DNA from: Chryseobacterium gleum
GTDB taxonomy: Bacteria > Bacteroidota > Bacteroidia > Flavobacteriales_D > Crocinitomicaceae
NCBI GenBank assembly: GCA_945882095.1
Contig: CAMCWF010000007.1
Span: 37,580-101,579, forward strand
Direction of reading: 5' to 3'
Length of the DNA: 64,000 bases
In this document: positions 34,767 to 44,395 of the stretch, piece by piece
Layout: each line of letters begins with the position of its first letter
Position numbering within the stretch: the stretch's first letter is position 1
Notes under the pieces: generated by a model
What the model was told of the DNA's origin: nothing
The model's database searches: none
What the model saw: only the letters and a program-made list of their open reading frames with translations
Translations under genes and position numbers: made by a program

Positions 34767-37577
34767 ATGCTTTCACAAAACCATCCTAAAAAACTCTTTC
34801 TACTGGATGCCTACGCCTTAATTTATCGTGCTTATTTTGCGTTTGCAAAAAACCCTAGGGTCAACAGTAAAGGACAAAACACAAGCGCTGCTTTTGGTTT
34901 TACGAATGTTTTGATTGATGTAATCAACACTGAAAAGCCTTCACATTTGGCGGTGGTTTTTGACCCACCAGGAGGAAGCACCCATCGTCAAACTGAATTT
35001 GAGGCCTACAAAGCGCACCGCGAAGAAATGCCGGAGGACATTCGGAGCATGATTGTACCCATTAAAAAAATTGTCGAAGCATTCAACATTCCGATGATTG
35101 AAATTGCTGGACACGAGGCTGACGATGTGATTGGATCGATGGCAAAGTTGGCAGAGCAAAAAGGGTTTACCACCTATATGATGACGCCTGATAAGGATTA
35201 TTGCCAATTGGTCAGTGAGCATATCCTAATCTATAAACCCGGCAGAAGCGGTAACCCCCCTGAAGTTTTAGGGGTTAAAGAAGTATGTGAGAAGTTTGAA
35301 GTGAAACATCCCCTGCAAGTTATTGACATTCTTGGATTGTGGGGAGATTCTGCTGATAACATCCCTGGGATTCCTGGAATCGGTGAGAAAACGGCAAAAT
35401 CCCTAATTGCAAAATACGATTCGATTGAAAACCTCATTGAAAATGCTCATGAGTTGAAAGGTAAACAACAAGAAAATGTAATTGCATTTTCGCAGCAGGG
35501 GTTAGTCTCCAAAATGTTGGCGACCATCTTAATCGATTTAACGGTTCCTTTTGATGAAGATCATTTGGTCATGTGTGAGGTAAATGCAGATGCGATTAGG
35601 GATGTTTTTACAGAATTAGAGTTTCGGAATTTGCTAAAGAAAATTTTAGGTGAAGAAATTAACTTGTCGACAACTGAAGAATTTCAAAAAACCAAAGGGC
35701 AATTAGATTTATTTGGCATTGACAGAATGCTTGAACCCCAGGTGGAAACCCCGAATGCACCGTTAAAAACCATTGAAACCGAGAAACCGAATTACACTTT
35801 AATCCAAACGCCTGCAGAAAGAACCGCTTTGGTAGAAATGCTAGTAGAAAGCAAGGTCGTATGCTTCGATACAGAAACTTCTAGCCTTGATGCTTTGCAC
35901 GCAGAGATCGTTGGTTTGTCATTTTCTATTCGCCCAAAGGAAGCCTATTATGTGGCCATTTCACCCGTTTTTTCTGAGGCAAAAGAACTGTTAGAAACAT
36001 TCAATCCCGTTTTTGAATCCTTAACCATCGAAAAAACAGCACACAATCTAAAATACGACCTTGAAGTCTTGGGTCGATATGGGATTAAAGTCATGGGGCC
36101 GCTGTTTGATACCATGATTGCACAGTACTTAATTAATCCAGAAGCAAAGCAAAGCATGGATTACATGGCTAATTACTATTTGGGGTATCAGACCATTTCG
36201 ATAGAAACTTTGATTGGGAAGAAAGGGAAGGGCCAAGGAAACATGTCTCTATTAAATCCTGAATCCATTGTGGATTATGCTTGTGAAGATGCTGACATCA
36301 CGCTCCAATTAAGAGAAATTTTAGCTCCCCAAATTGAAAAACCGCATTTGAAGCATTTGTTTTACGAGCTTGAAATGCCCCTCGTAAATGTCTTGGTAGG
36401 AATAGAGCAAGAAGGAATTGCCATCGATGTTCCTGCTTTGAAAAAGTATTCCATTGAACTAACGGATAATTTAGCGACATTGGAAATTGAAATTAAGGCT
36501 TTGGCAGGCATGGACTTTAACATTGATTCGCCTAAACAACTTGGAGAGGTGCTTTTTGAACACCTTAAAATTTCCAGTAAAGCAAAAAAAACCAAAACTG
36601 GACAATATGCAACATCTGAAGAGGTTTTGCAAAAACACGAAAATGACCATCCCATTGTTTCTAACATCTTAGCCTATCGTCAACTTAGGAAACTTAAAAG
36701 CACCTACGTAGATCCTTTACCCACCTTGTGCGACCCCGTTGATGGAAGGATTCATTCCAGCTTTATGCAAACGGTAACAGCCACTGGGAGATTAAGCTCG
36801 AACAATCCGAATTTGCAAAACATTCCCATACGCTCCGCCAAAGGAAGAGAAATCAGAAAAGCATTTGTACCTAGAGGACCGGAATTCAAAATCATGTCTG
36901 TCGATTATTCCCAAATTGAATTAAGAATCATCGCTGCGCTAAGCAAAGACCCTTCGATGATTGCAGCTTTCAGAGACAACCAAGACATACACGTGGCCAC
37001 CGCCGCAACTGTGTATAAAATCCCAATGAACGAGGTGACTCGTGAACAGCGGAGTGCAGCAAAAGCGGTAAATTTTGGAATCATCTATGGACAATCTGCC
37101 TTTGGCCTTGCCCAGAATTTAGGGATTTCTAGAACCGAAGCCAAAAACATAATCGATGCCTACTTTGCCCAATTCGGAACCATAAAAGCGTACATGGACC
37201 ATGTGATTTCATTTGCAAGGGAAAATGGCTTTGTGGAAACCATCATGAAACGAAGACGCTATTTACCAGATATTAATTCAGCAAATGCCATCGTACGAGG
37301 TTTTGCCGAAAGAAATGCGATCAATGCACCCATTCAAGGCTCGGCAGCAGACATCATAAAAATGGCTATGATTTCCGTTTGGAATGCGATGAAAGAAACT
37401 GAGCTAAAATCAAAAATGATTTTACAAGTGCATGATGAATTATTGTTCGATGTTCATGAGAGTGAAACCGAAATTATGAAGACCTTGGTAAAAAATGCAA
37501 TGGAAAACGCGGTACATCTGGAAGTTCCAATGGTGGTTGAGATGCAGATTGCTGACAATTGGCTTGCGGCGCATTAA
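34767..37577 (+). CDS. polA: DNA polymerase I
   Basis: 936 residues with all three domains: 5'-3' nuclease (1-290; HEADDVIGS, MTPDKDYCQ), 3'-5' exonuclease (about 345-530) with DTE at 368-370 and YACEDADIT, so proofreading looks intact, and the polymerase (about 560-936) with SVDYSQIELR (Asp713) and QVHDELLFD (Asp890). Gap filling and primer removal in replication and repair. No spacer from the dipeptidase gene. Confidence 0.97.
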   Translation: MLSQNHPKKLFLLDAYALIYRAYFAFAKNPRVNSKGQNTSAAFGFTNVLIDVINTEKPSHLAVVFDPPGGSTHRQTEFEAYKAHREEMPEDIRSMIVPIKKIVEAFNIPMIEIAGHEADDVIGSMAKLAEQKGFTTYMMTPDKDYCQLVSEHILIYKPGRSGNPPEVLGVKEVCEKFEVKHPLQVIDILGLWGDSADNIPGIPGIGEKTAKSLIAKYDSIENLIENAHELKGKQQENVIAFSQQGLVSKMLATILIDLTVPFDEDHLVMCEVNADAIRDVFTELEFRNLLKKILGEEINLSTTEEFQKTKGQLDLFGIDRMLEPQVETPNAPLKTIETEKPNYTLIQTPAERTALVEMLVESKVVCFDTETSSLDALHAEIVGLSFSIRPKEAYYVAISPVFSEAKELLETFNPVFESLTIEKTAHNLKYDLEVLGRYGIKVMGPLFDTMIAQYLINPEAKQSMDYMANYYLGYQTISIETLIGKKGKGQGNMSLLNPESIVDYACEDADITLQLREILAPQIEKPHLKHLFYELEMPLVNVLVGIEQEGIAIDVPALKKYSIELTDNLATLEIEIKALAGMDFNIDSPKQLGEVLFEHLKISSKAKKTKTGQYATSEEVLQKHENDHPIVSNILAYRQLRKLKSTYVDPLPTLCDPVDGRIHSSFMQTVTATGRLSSNNPNLQNIPIRSAKGREIRKAFVPRGPEFKIMSVDYSQIELRIIAALSKDPSMIAAFRDNQDIHVATAATVYKIPMNEVTREQRSAAKAVNFGIIYGQSAFGLAQNLGISRTEAKNIIDAYFAQFGTIKAYMDHVISFARENGFVETIMKRRRYLPDINSANAIVRGFAERNAINAPIQGSAADIIKMAMISVWNAMKETELKSKMILQVHDELLFDVHESETEIMKTLVKNAMENAVHLEVPMVVEMQIADNWLAAH

Positions 37578-37586
37578 ATAAAAAAA

Positions 37587-37976
37587 ATGAAAAAACTTCT
37601 ATTCCTTTTTATTCCCCTCGGAATCCTTTTCGCTTGCGAAAAACCCCTTTGGGACTATCGGGTTAAATACATTGGAACCTATGAAGTGACCGCTATTCAT
37701 ACCAGTTGGATCATGGGACAAACAAGTAGCATTGACACAAGTTACTATGAAGTAAACATCCGTCGATCTGAAGATTTATATTGTTTAATTTTCAAAAGCA
37801 ATCAAGGAGAATCCAAACGATTAATCGAAAAGGATGGCACCTTGCATTTTACCTCCGCCGATTGGCATTACCATGAAAGTGGAAGGTTTTCATCGAAAAA
37901 TACATTTAACCTAAGTGGGGGATACTATGGACTTGGTGGTAGTTCTTCGTTTACGTTGGTGGCATTAAAAAAGTAA
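37587..37976 (+). CDS. Small lipoprotein of unknown function
   Basis: 129 residues with a lipoprotein signal (IPLGILFACEK, Cys17). The rest is a small beta-rich domain (GTYEVTAIHT, SYYEVNIRRS, GKYYG-like end) resembling lipocalin/META-type small beta-barrels only in general character. It starts 10 bases after polA and is probably cotranscribed with it. Confidence 0.75.
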   Translation: MKKLLFLFIPLGILFACEKPLWDYRVKYIGTYEVTAIHTSWIMGQTSSIDTSYYEVNIRRSEDLYCLIFKSNQGESKRLIEKDGTLHFTSADWHYHESGRFSSKNTFNLSGGYYGLGGSSSFTLVALKK

Positions 37977-38008
37977 GTTAAATAATTCGTAAACATTTCA
38001 TTTCCCTT

Positions 38009-39172
38009 ATGAAGAAAAAAATTGGCGTAGCCATACTCGGATCTACAGGTTCAATTGGAACACAAACCTTATCGGTAATGGAATGTTATCCGGATTTATT
38101 TGATTTACAGGTAATCACGGCCCATAAGAATGCCGATTTACTCATTGAACAAGCGTTAAAATTCTCACCAAATAGTGTGGTCATTGTGGAAGAATCCTTG
38201 TACAAAAAAGTAAAGGACGCATTATGGAATGAAGACATTCACGTGTATTGCGGCGAAGACGCATTAAATCAAGTGGTAGAATCTACTGAAATTGACATCG
38301 TACTCACCGCCTTGGTAGGATACGCAGGATTAAAACCAACCATCGCTGCAATAAATGCTGGAAAAAACATAGCGCTTGCGAACAAAGAAACCCTTGTGGT
38401 TGCGGGTAAACTCATTACTGATTTGGCAAAAGAAAAAGGGGTTCAGATTTACCCAGTTGATTCAGAGCATTCAGCGATTTTTCAATGTTTAACAGGTGAA
38501 CAATTTAATCCCATTGAAAAAATATATTTAACCGCATCAGGAGGACCTTTCCGTGGTTATGACAAAGAAAAACTGGCCCAAGTAACGAAAGCACAAGCAT
38601 TAAAACACCCAAACTGGGACATGGGTGCAAAAATTACCATAGATTCGGCAACGATGATGAACAAAGGCCTTGAAGTCATCGAAGCGAAATGGCTGTTCAA
38701 CCTAAGGGCAGATCAAATAGACGTAATTGTACATCCGCAAAGCATCGTGCATTCATTGGTACAATTTGAGGATGGCAGCATGAAGGCTCAAATGGGCTTG
38801 CCTGACATGAAGTTGCCCATTCAATATGCCTTAACCTATCCTTATCGCTTGCCAACACAATTTCCGCGGTTCAATTTCATGGACTACCCTCAACTCACCT
38901 TTGAAAAACCAGACCGTGAAAATTTTCGCAATTTAGATTTAGCTTTTGTTGCGATGGAAAAAATGGGGACAGCTCCTTGCGCACTCAATGCAGCGAATGA
39001 GGTTACCGTTGAAGCCTTTTTAGCGGATAAAATATCCTTTTTACAGATTGCGGAAATCAATGAACGTACGCTAAACGAAACACCTTTCATTGAAAATCCT
39101 GTATATCAATCCTATGTTTCAACAGACTACGAAGCAAGGGAAATAGCACAAAGACTCATATCGCATCAGTAA
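38009..39172 (+). CDS. dxr: 1-deoxy-D-xylulose 5-phosphate reductoisomerase
   Basis: 387 residues. NADPH-binding loop GSTGSIGTQTL (11-21), metal/substrate residues in YPVDSEHSAIFQC, TASGGPFRG, MMNKGLEVIEAKWLF and HPQSIVHSLVQF. Converts DXP to MEP, second step of the non-mevalonate isoprenoid pathway; dxs, the first step, is 3 kb further on, on the other strand. Overlaps the next, convergent gene by 7 bases. Confidence 0.96.
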   Translation: MKKKIGVAILGSTGSIGTQTLSVMECYPDLFDLQVITAHKNADLLIEQALKFSPNSVVIVEESLYKKVKDALWNEDIHVYCGEDALNQVVESTEIDIVLTALVGYAGLKPTIAAINAGKNIALANKETLVVAGKLITDLAKEKGVQIYPVDSEHSAIFQCLTGEQFNPIEKIYLTASGGPFRGYDKEKLAQVTKAQALKHPNWDMGAKITIDSATMMNKGLEVIEAKWLFNLRADQIDVIVHPQSIVHSLVQFEDGSMKAQMGLPDMKLPIQYALTYPYRLPTQFPRFNFMDYPQLTFEKPDRENFRNLDLAFVAMEKMGTAPCALNAANEVTVEAFLADKISFLQIAEINERTLNETPFIENPVYQSYVSTDYEAREIAQRLISHQ

Positions 39173-39969
39173 TTCAAACGAATCCCTGTTGAAGTCGCAT
39201 AATAATATACATCAATGGGAAGCGGCCGATATAAGTCGTAATTATGACTATAGCTCAATGTGATGGACAAATGTTTGTTTACAAGAAATAAAAACTGCGT
39301 GTCTAATACCCATCTTGGCGTTGTAAAGTTGTTATTTATAGGAAATTGAACAAAAGTCATTCCTGTAAACGTTACGCCCTCCCAGACTTTCAAAGCAAAT
39401 TTTGAGGTTAGATTTAACCTAGGAAGTTTACGAATAATCGTTGTGCTGTCACCCGGTGAAAAGGCATATCCCGCCAACAATGGATTCCATTTTTCAAGCT
39501 CATAAAACACCCCTACCCCAGAATAAAGATCCGATTTGCTTTTTTCCAACCAACGAAAGCGAACATTCATAGCCGCCAAAAAACGATATTCCATTCCTTG
39601 AACACCATTCCATTGTCCTTGTAACGCTGGGTCAATGCTTACTTTTCTTGTGTCTTGGTCTCTATACCTAAATTGAAAATATCCATTGTTTTGAAGGACG
39701 GCTTTACCATTGTACGTTGCATCGGTCTGACACAAAAAAATGAGGGAATATTTGTTTTTTAAATACCTATCCAATTCCAATTTACTTGTGAAATCCAATA
39801 GGTTTTTTCGTTGCTTACTCGTTGAAAAAGCCAAATTTATACTTGCTCCAATTTTTTTTTTAGAGGTGGTGTCCCTATATAATTCGCTGTCGATTGTTAA
39901 AATCTGCGAAATACAAGGGAGAAAAAAGCTAAGCATAGCTCCTAAACAGAAAAACTTGATTGCTTTCAT
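39166..39969 (-). CDS. Putative outer-membrane beta-barrel protein (DUF481-like)
   Basis: 267 residues from ATG at 39969 (MKAIKFFCLGAMLSFFLPC, a signal peptide); a GTG three codons earlier lies within the promoter box and is rejected. Repeated amphipathic strands with turns (YLKNKYSLIFLCQTDATYNG, LTSKFALKVWEGVTFTGMTF, KHLSITLSYSHNYDLYR) suggest a barrel like the DUF481 proteins, ending TSTGIRLNY. I am unsure of the family. Overlaps dxr by 7 bases. Confidence 0.65.
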   Translation of the reverse strand: MKAIKFFCLGAMLSFFLPCISQILTIDSELYRDTTSKKKIGASINLAFSTSKQRKNLLDFTSKLELDRYLKNKYSLIFLCQTDATYNGKAVLQNNGYFQFRYRDQDTRKVSIDPALQGQWNGVQGMEYRFLAAMNVRFRWLEKSKSDLYSGVGVFYELEKWNPLLAGYAFSPGDSTTIIRKLPRLNLTSKFALKVWEGVTFTGMTFVQFPINNNFTTPRWVLDTQFLFLVNKHLSITLSYSHNYDLYRPLPIDVYYYATSTGIRLNY

Positions 39970-39977
39970 TATCTTCA

Positions 39978-39985
39978 CAAAAGTA
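39978..39985 (-). promoter_or_regulatory. -7 box (TACTTTTG) upstream of the 39166-39969 gene
   Basis: Exact TAnnTTTG match 8 bases before the ATG, so the leader would be very short; no clear -33 element. Confidence 0.35.
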
Positions 39986-40004
39986 TTCGCTTTATAATCG
40001 TTAG

Positions 40005-40505
40005 ATGAAACAACTCTTATTACTTATTCCCTTCACAATGTTAATTACTGCATGTAAGCCGCTTGTCAGGATCCATGTTTCCTATCATTTACCTTATTGT
40101 GGTGGGAAACTACCCAACGAAGCAGAGGCGCAGGGCGAAATTTTACCCATGGCAAATCATGGCTATATTGTAAAAGAGCCCTTGTTATATCCGCCAAAAG
40201 AAAAAATTATTTACACCGATTCTGCAGGAAATTGGACAGGAAAACTGTCGAGAAATACACAATTTATCCTTATTGACATAGAAAAAACGCTTGATGACGT
40301 AACGCTTAAACGAAAACATCCATTACAAGACAGCATCTTGTATGCCTACTTAACTGAGAAAGAAATCATGACTTGGCGGTTGGAAAACGACGGTGTTTTC
40401 TCAGTTGAAAAAACACAAAAAGAAGTTGTGCGTTTCCTCATCGAACGGCCCTGCTTTGTCGGTTCGAATCCAATTATACGCTATCAAGGGCCTAGGCCGA
40501 GGTAA
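40005..40505 (+). CDS. Lipoprotein of unknown function
   Basis: 166 residues; lipoprotein signal IPFTMLITACKP (Cys17). The mature part opens with YHLPYCGGKLPNEAEAQGEI, a pattern like the N-terminal strands of carboxypeptidase-regulatory-like domains, and contains the turn YTDSAGNWTGKLS. Function unknown. Divergent from the barrel gene and overlapping the next convergent gene by 14 bases. Confidence 0.72.
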   Translation: MKQLLLLIPFTMLITACKPLVRIHVSYHLPYCGGKLPNEAEAQGEILPMANHGYIVKEPLLYPPKEKIIYTDSAGNWTGKLSRNTQFILIDIEKTLDDVTLKRKHPLQDSILYAYLTEKEIMTWRLENDGVFSVEKTQKEVVRFLIERPCFVGSNPIIRYQGPRPR

Positions 40506-40860
40506 TTAAATCATCTGTATCAACATACCCGTTCGCTATGCAGTATTCGATTGCGGATTCTTTAAGCACGTGTTGCTGTTCTTTTTCTTCCAGGCTTGGG
40601 AGGCTTTGAATGCGTTCAAAGTGCGGCCAATTGTTGTCATCTCGGTGGCTAAATTGGTAATATCCTGCCGGCGACAACAGGGTGCATATTGCAACATGAA
40701 GTACATCCATTTTTTCTTGTTTCGTATAAGCCCGGTGGCCAAATCCCACTTCATTGATTCCAATAAGAAAAAGCAAAGCTGTTAAATCTAAAGGCATTTC
40801 AAAGTTCGGCTCTAGCTTTTTCAAAAGCTTTTGAAATTTAATTTCAGTATCGAAATCCAT
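40492..40860 (-). CDS. Conserved hypothetical protein
   Basis: 122 residues, acidic, soluble, no signal peptide. Mostly helical, with LTALLFLIGINEVGFGHR, KQEKMDVLHVAICTLLSPAG and a C-terminal helix EYCIANGYVDTDDL. The HRAYTK and GYYQF patches look conserved in type, but I cannot name a family. 17 bases before the transporter gene end, on the same strand, so probably downstream in its operon. Confidence 0.7.
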   Translation of the reverse strand: MDFDTEIKFQKLLKKLEPNFEMPLDLTALLFLIGINEVGFGHRAYTKQEKMDVLHVAICTLLSPAGYYQFSHRDDNNWPHFERIQSLPSLEEKEQQHVLKESAIEYCIANGYVDTDDLITSA

Positions 40861-40877
40861 AGGGGTGTGTTGTTAAT

Positions 40878-42284
40878 TTAACCTTGTTGAGAGGTGACAG
40901 ATTTCTGATTTGTTTTTCGTGCGTAAAGGGCAAAGAACACAAGGTATGCAAAACAAAGCACAACCATCCAATAGGAACCCTGAATTCCTACGCCTTTAAT
41001 TTTTGAGAGTGAACCTTGCCATTGGGAAATAAAGCCCCCCCCCATGATCATCATAATCAATAAACTCGATGCTGTATTTGTTTTTTGATTCAACCCAGCA
41101 ATACCGAGGGTAAAAATACAAGGCCACAAGGTTGAGCAAAATAAACCAACAGCAATTAGAGCGAAAACGCTTACCATTCCCGAACTAAAAATCCCTATAA
41201 TTAATGCCACCATTGCCAAAATAGAATAGACCAAAAGTTGACTTACGGGTGATCCTTCGGTAAACGTATCTGCAACAATTAACACAAGAATTAAAAACAA
41301 GTAAGGATAAAAAACCGAAACATCATGTCCTGCTATGTAGTTGACCAACATGAAAATTCCAAAAGCAACAAACGGAAGAATCATACTTAACTTGGTTTTT
41401 GATGCCTCCGAAATTCCAAAAGCACCTGCCGCTGAAGTCCATCTGCCAATCATTAAGCTCGCCCAAAAAAGGGAGACAAAAGGTGCGATTTGGTTTTCTT
41501 GGGTTCCCAGTTTTTGCTTCATTAATTCCGGTAAATTACTCGCGGTGGAAACCTCAGCCCCTACGTAAACAAAGATGGCAATCATGGCTAAAATCACTTG
41601 GGGCATTTTAAGTACCGACAATACCGAAGAAGGCTTTTGGCCACTGTCTTGTTGCGTGTCTATTTTATCTGGCACATTGGAAAGCTTAAAAAAGACAGCT
41701 GCCAAGATAAAAGCACAGCCTAGTATTAAATATGGAATTTTCACGGCGGAAAGTTTTAATACACTGTCGCTTCCGGCCATTCCAAAAATAGCAAAAGAAA
41801 GAATTACAGGGCCTATGGTTGTGCCAACGTTGTTAATTCCACCCGCCAAACTTAGGCGCAAATTGCCCTTCGCAGGGTCCCCCATGTGTATCGCCAGCGG
41901 ATTGGCAGCAATTTGTTGGAGTGCAAACCCGAGTCCTACTGTAAATAACCCAATCAATAGCAAGGGGAAAGAGGCTGAATTAGCGGCAGGGATAAAAAGC
42001 AAAGTACCACAAGCCGAAATGACAAGACCCAAAGACAACCCATTGCGATACCCAATGATTTGTAATAAATCCTTCTTGAGTAGGCCTGACAAGGTAAAAT
42101 AAATCAGAGAACCAACGGTATAAGCCACATAGAAAGCTACAGAAATCCATTGGGCTTCTGATTGTTCAAGGTGCAGGGCTTTTTTAAATACAGGAATCAA
42201 AATGTCGTTGCTGGAAGCGACAAATCCCCAAAAGAAAAATATGGTTACAAGGGTGCCAAATGCACCAAAATTTGGTTTTTGCAT
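40878..42284 (-). CDS. Sugar MFS transporter, FucP/GluP family
   Basis: 468 residues with about 12 transmembrane helices. The family signature is FFFWGFVASSNDILIPVFKK at the N-terminus, and GFALQQIAANPLAIHMG and LFCSTLWPCIFTLGIAGL are typical of the FHS (fucose-galactose-glucose:H+ symporter) group. Imports a hexose, possibly glucose or galactose. No sugar catabolic operon is next to it. Confidence 0.88.
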   Translation of the reverse strand: MQKPNFGAFGTLVTIFFFWGFVASSNDILIPVFKKALHLEQSEAQWISVAFYVAYTVGSLIYFTLSGLLKKDLLQIIGYRNGLSLGLVISACGTLLFIPAANSASFPLLLIGLFTVGLGFALQQIAANPLAIHMGDPAKGNLRLSLAGGINNVGTTIGPVILSFAIFGMAGSDSVLKLSAVKIPYLILGCAFILAAVFFKLSNVPDKIDTQQDSGQKPSSVLSVLKMPQVILAMIAIFVYVGAEVSTASNLPELMKQKLGTQENQIAPFVSLFWASLMIGRWTSAAGAFGISEASKTKLSMILPFVAFGIFMLVNYIAGHDVSVFYPYLFLILVLIVADTFTEGSPVSQLLVYSILAMVALIIGIFSSGMVSVFALIAVGLFCSTLWPCIFTLGIAGLNQKTNTASSLLIMMIMGGGFISQWQGSLSKIKGVGIQGSYWMVVLCFAYLVFFALYARKTNQKSVTSQQG

Positions 42285-42319
42285 GGTTTGAGTTTCCGGA
42301 AAAATACAATTTATTTTGC

Positions 42320-44275
42320 TTACCCCGCTTGTTCAGCAACAGAATCCAATGCGGTTGTTGCCAGCATTTTTTCCGCCGTTTTCACGATGGCATTGACATC
42401 AAAGCCACATTCTGCCCATAATTCTTCCTGGGTTCCATGATGGATGTATTCGTCTGGAATGCCCAAACGAGTCACTTCTGCTTGATAACCTTGGTCTGAC
42501 ATAAATTCCAAAACTGCAGAGCCAAAACCACCCATTAAACATCCATCTTCAATGGTGATGATTTTTTTGAATTTTGAAAAAACTTCATGTAGCAGCATGT
42601 GATCAACTGGTTTCGCGAAACGCATGTCATAGTGGGCAGGAGACCATCCTTTTTCATTCAAAATACCCAATGCCTCTTGTGCAAAATTACCGGGATGGCC
42701 AAGCGACAAAATCGCCAAATCCTCTCCGTGGGTAACTTTTCTACCCGTTCCAATTTTAATTTCTTTGAAGGGTTGCTTCCAATCCAACATCACCCCGTTC
42801 CCGCGTGGATATCGAATGCTAAATGGCCCTTGGTTTTCAAGTTGCGCCGTATACATGAGGTTCCGCAATTCTACTTCATTCATTGGCGCAGAAACTACCA
42901 TATTAGGAATGCATCGCATGTATGCAATGTCGTAAGCACCATGATGGGTTGCACCATCCGCGCCAACGAGTCCCCCCCTGTCTAAACAAAAGACAACATT
43001 TAAGTTTTGAAGTGCGACATCATGCAAAACTTGGTCAAATGCCCGTTGCATAAAGGTCGAATAAATATTACAAAAAGGCACTTTACCTTGCGTCGCCAAT
43101 CCTGCACTAAAAGTAACCGCATGTTGTTCTGCGATGCCAACATCAAAACTGCGGTCTGGCATTGCTTTCATCATGATGTTAAGGGAACACCCAGAGGGCA
43201 TTGCCGGTGTAATCCCCATGATCTTCTGGTTTTTTTCTGCCAACTCTACAAGGGTATGACCAAAAACATCTTGGTATTTCGGTGGCTCTGGGCTTAAGGG
43301 AACTATTTTAACAATTTCACCTGTGTTTTTATTAAACACACCTGGCGCATGCCATTTCGTTGGATTTCCTTCTTCTGAAAACTTGTAACCTGCTCCTTTT
43401 TTGGTGATGCAATGTAAAATTTTTGGTCCTGGGATAGACTTCAAATCTTCCAACACCTTCACCATCCCTTCTACATCATGGCCATCAACTGGACCAAAAT
43501 ACCTGAAGTTTAAGGATTCGAAGAGGTTACTTTGTTTGAGCAAGGTGCTTTTCAAAGCATGGGAAACTTTTGAAGCAATTTTTTGGGCGTCGGGACCAAA
43601 GTTTGAGATAACACCTAGCATTTTCCATACTTCTTCCTTCACTTTGTTATAGGTCTGGGAAGTGGTGATGTCCGTTAAATAATCTTTTAGGGCACCCACA
43701 TTAGGGTCTATCGACATACAATTGTCATTCAATATGACAAGAAGGTTGGTGTCTTTTTCAATTCCCGCGTGGTTCATCGCTTCAAAGGCTAATCCTGCGG
43801 TCATTGCCCCATCGCCTATTACGGCAATGTGTTGCTTTTTTGGCACTCCCGGCTGCCTATTAGCTACAGCCATTCCCAGCGCAGCGGAGATAGAAGTAGA
43901 AGAATGCCCTACGCCAAAAGTATCGTAAATGCTTTCAGATCGTTTTGGGAAACCGGAAATTCCCCCTTTAATCCTATTTGTTGGAAAAACATCCCTTCGT
44001 CCTGTTAAAATCTTGTGCCCGTAAGCTTGGTGTCCTACATCCCAAACCAACTGGTCTACAGGGGTATTAAAAACGTAGTGGATGGCGACCGTTAATTCCA
44101 CCACACCAAGGCTCGCGCCGAAATGGCTGTTGCCAATTTGAGAAATAACATCAATGATGTATTGACGTAATTCGGATGAAACTTGCGGCAAGTCAGCAAC
44201 TTCAAATTTTGAGCGCAAATCCGCAGGAGAGTCAATTTGTGAAAGCAGAGAGCCTGGTGAATACGTTTCGTTCAT
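42320..44275 (-). CDS. dxs: 1-deoxy-D-xylulose-5-phosphate synthase
   Basis: 651 residues. TPP motif GDGAMTAGLAFEAMNHAG with NDNCMS, N-terminal His in GNSHFGASLG, and C-terminal YCRT-like transketolase domain. QAYGHKILTGR is the conserved activation loop. Condenses pyruvate and glyceraldehyde 3-phosphate, the rate-limiting first step of the MEP pathway. Strong promoter with a start codon at or near the transcription start, see separate entry. Confidence 0.96.
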   Translation of the reverse strand: MNETYSPGSLLSQIDSPADLRSKFEVADLPQVSSELRQYIIDVISQIGNSHFGASLGVVELTVAIHYVFNTPVDQLVWDVGHQAYGHKILTGRRDVFPTNRIKGGISGFPKRSESIYDTFGVGHSSTSISAALGMAVANRQPGVPKKQHIAVIGDGAMTAGLAFEAMNHAGIEKDTNLLVILNDNCMSIDPNVGALKDYLTDITTSQTYNKVKEEVWKMLGVISNFGPDAQKIASKVSHALKSTLLKQSNLFESLNFRYFGPVDGHDVEGMVKVLEDLKSIPGPKILHCITKKGAGYKFSEEGNPTKWHAPGVFNKNTGEIVKIVPLSPEPPKYQDVFGHTLVELAEKNQKIMGITPAMPSGCSLNIMMKAMPDRSFDVGIAEQHAVTFSAGLATQGKVPFCNIYSTFMQRAFDQVLHDVALQNLNVVFCLDRGGLVGADGATHHGAYDIAYMRCIPNMVVSAPMNEVELRNLMYTAQLENQGPFSIRYPRGNGVMLDWKQPFKEIKIGTGRKVTHGEDLAILSLGHPGNFAQEALGILNEKGWSPAHYDMRFAKPVDHMLLHEVFSKFKKIITIEDGCLMGGFGSAVLEFMSDQGYQAEVTRLGIPDEYIHHGTQEELWAECGFDVNAIVKTAEKMLATTALDSVAEQAG

Positions 44276-44280
44276 TCTAA

Positions 44281-44310
44281 CAAAGGTATATGATAAAAGA
44301 TAAATAACAA
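44281..44310 (-). promoter_or_regulatory. dxs: Promoter TTG-N19-TACCTTTG of dxs
   Basis: Reverse strand: TTG at 44310-44308, a 19-base spacer, then TACCTTTG at 44288-44281. The dxs ATG (44275-44273) begins only 5 bases beyond the box, so the message is predicted to be leaderless or nearly so. Confidence 0.75.
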
Positions 44311-44367
44311 CCCAAACATAAAAAAGTTGAAATCATTTAAAGAGTCGAATAAGCTCAATTAAATTTG

Positions 44368-44375
44368 TAATTTTG
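44368..44375 (+). promoter_or_regulatory. -7 box (TAATTTTG) of the cytochrome oxidase cluster
   Basis: Exact TAnnTTTG match 20 bases before the ctaB-type start codon; no -33 TTG at usual spacing. Confidence 0.45.
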
Positions 44376-44395
44376 CGCTTACAAATTAACAACCG

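Noticed and set aside
41575..42102. 175-residue open frame opposite the sugar transporter
   Set aside because: Shadow of a highly conserved transporter gene; composition reflects the antisense of hydrophobic codons.
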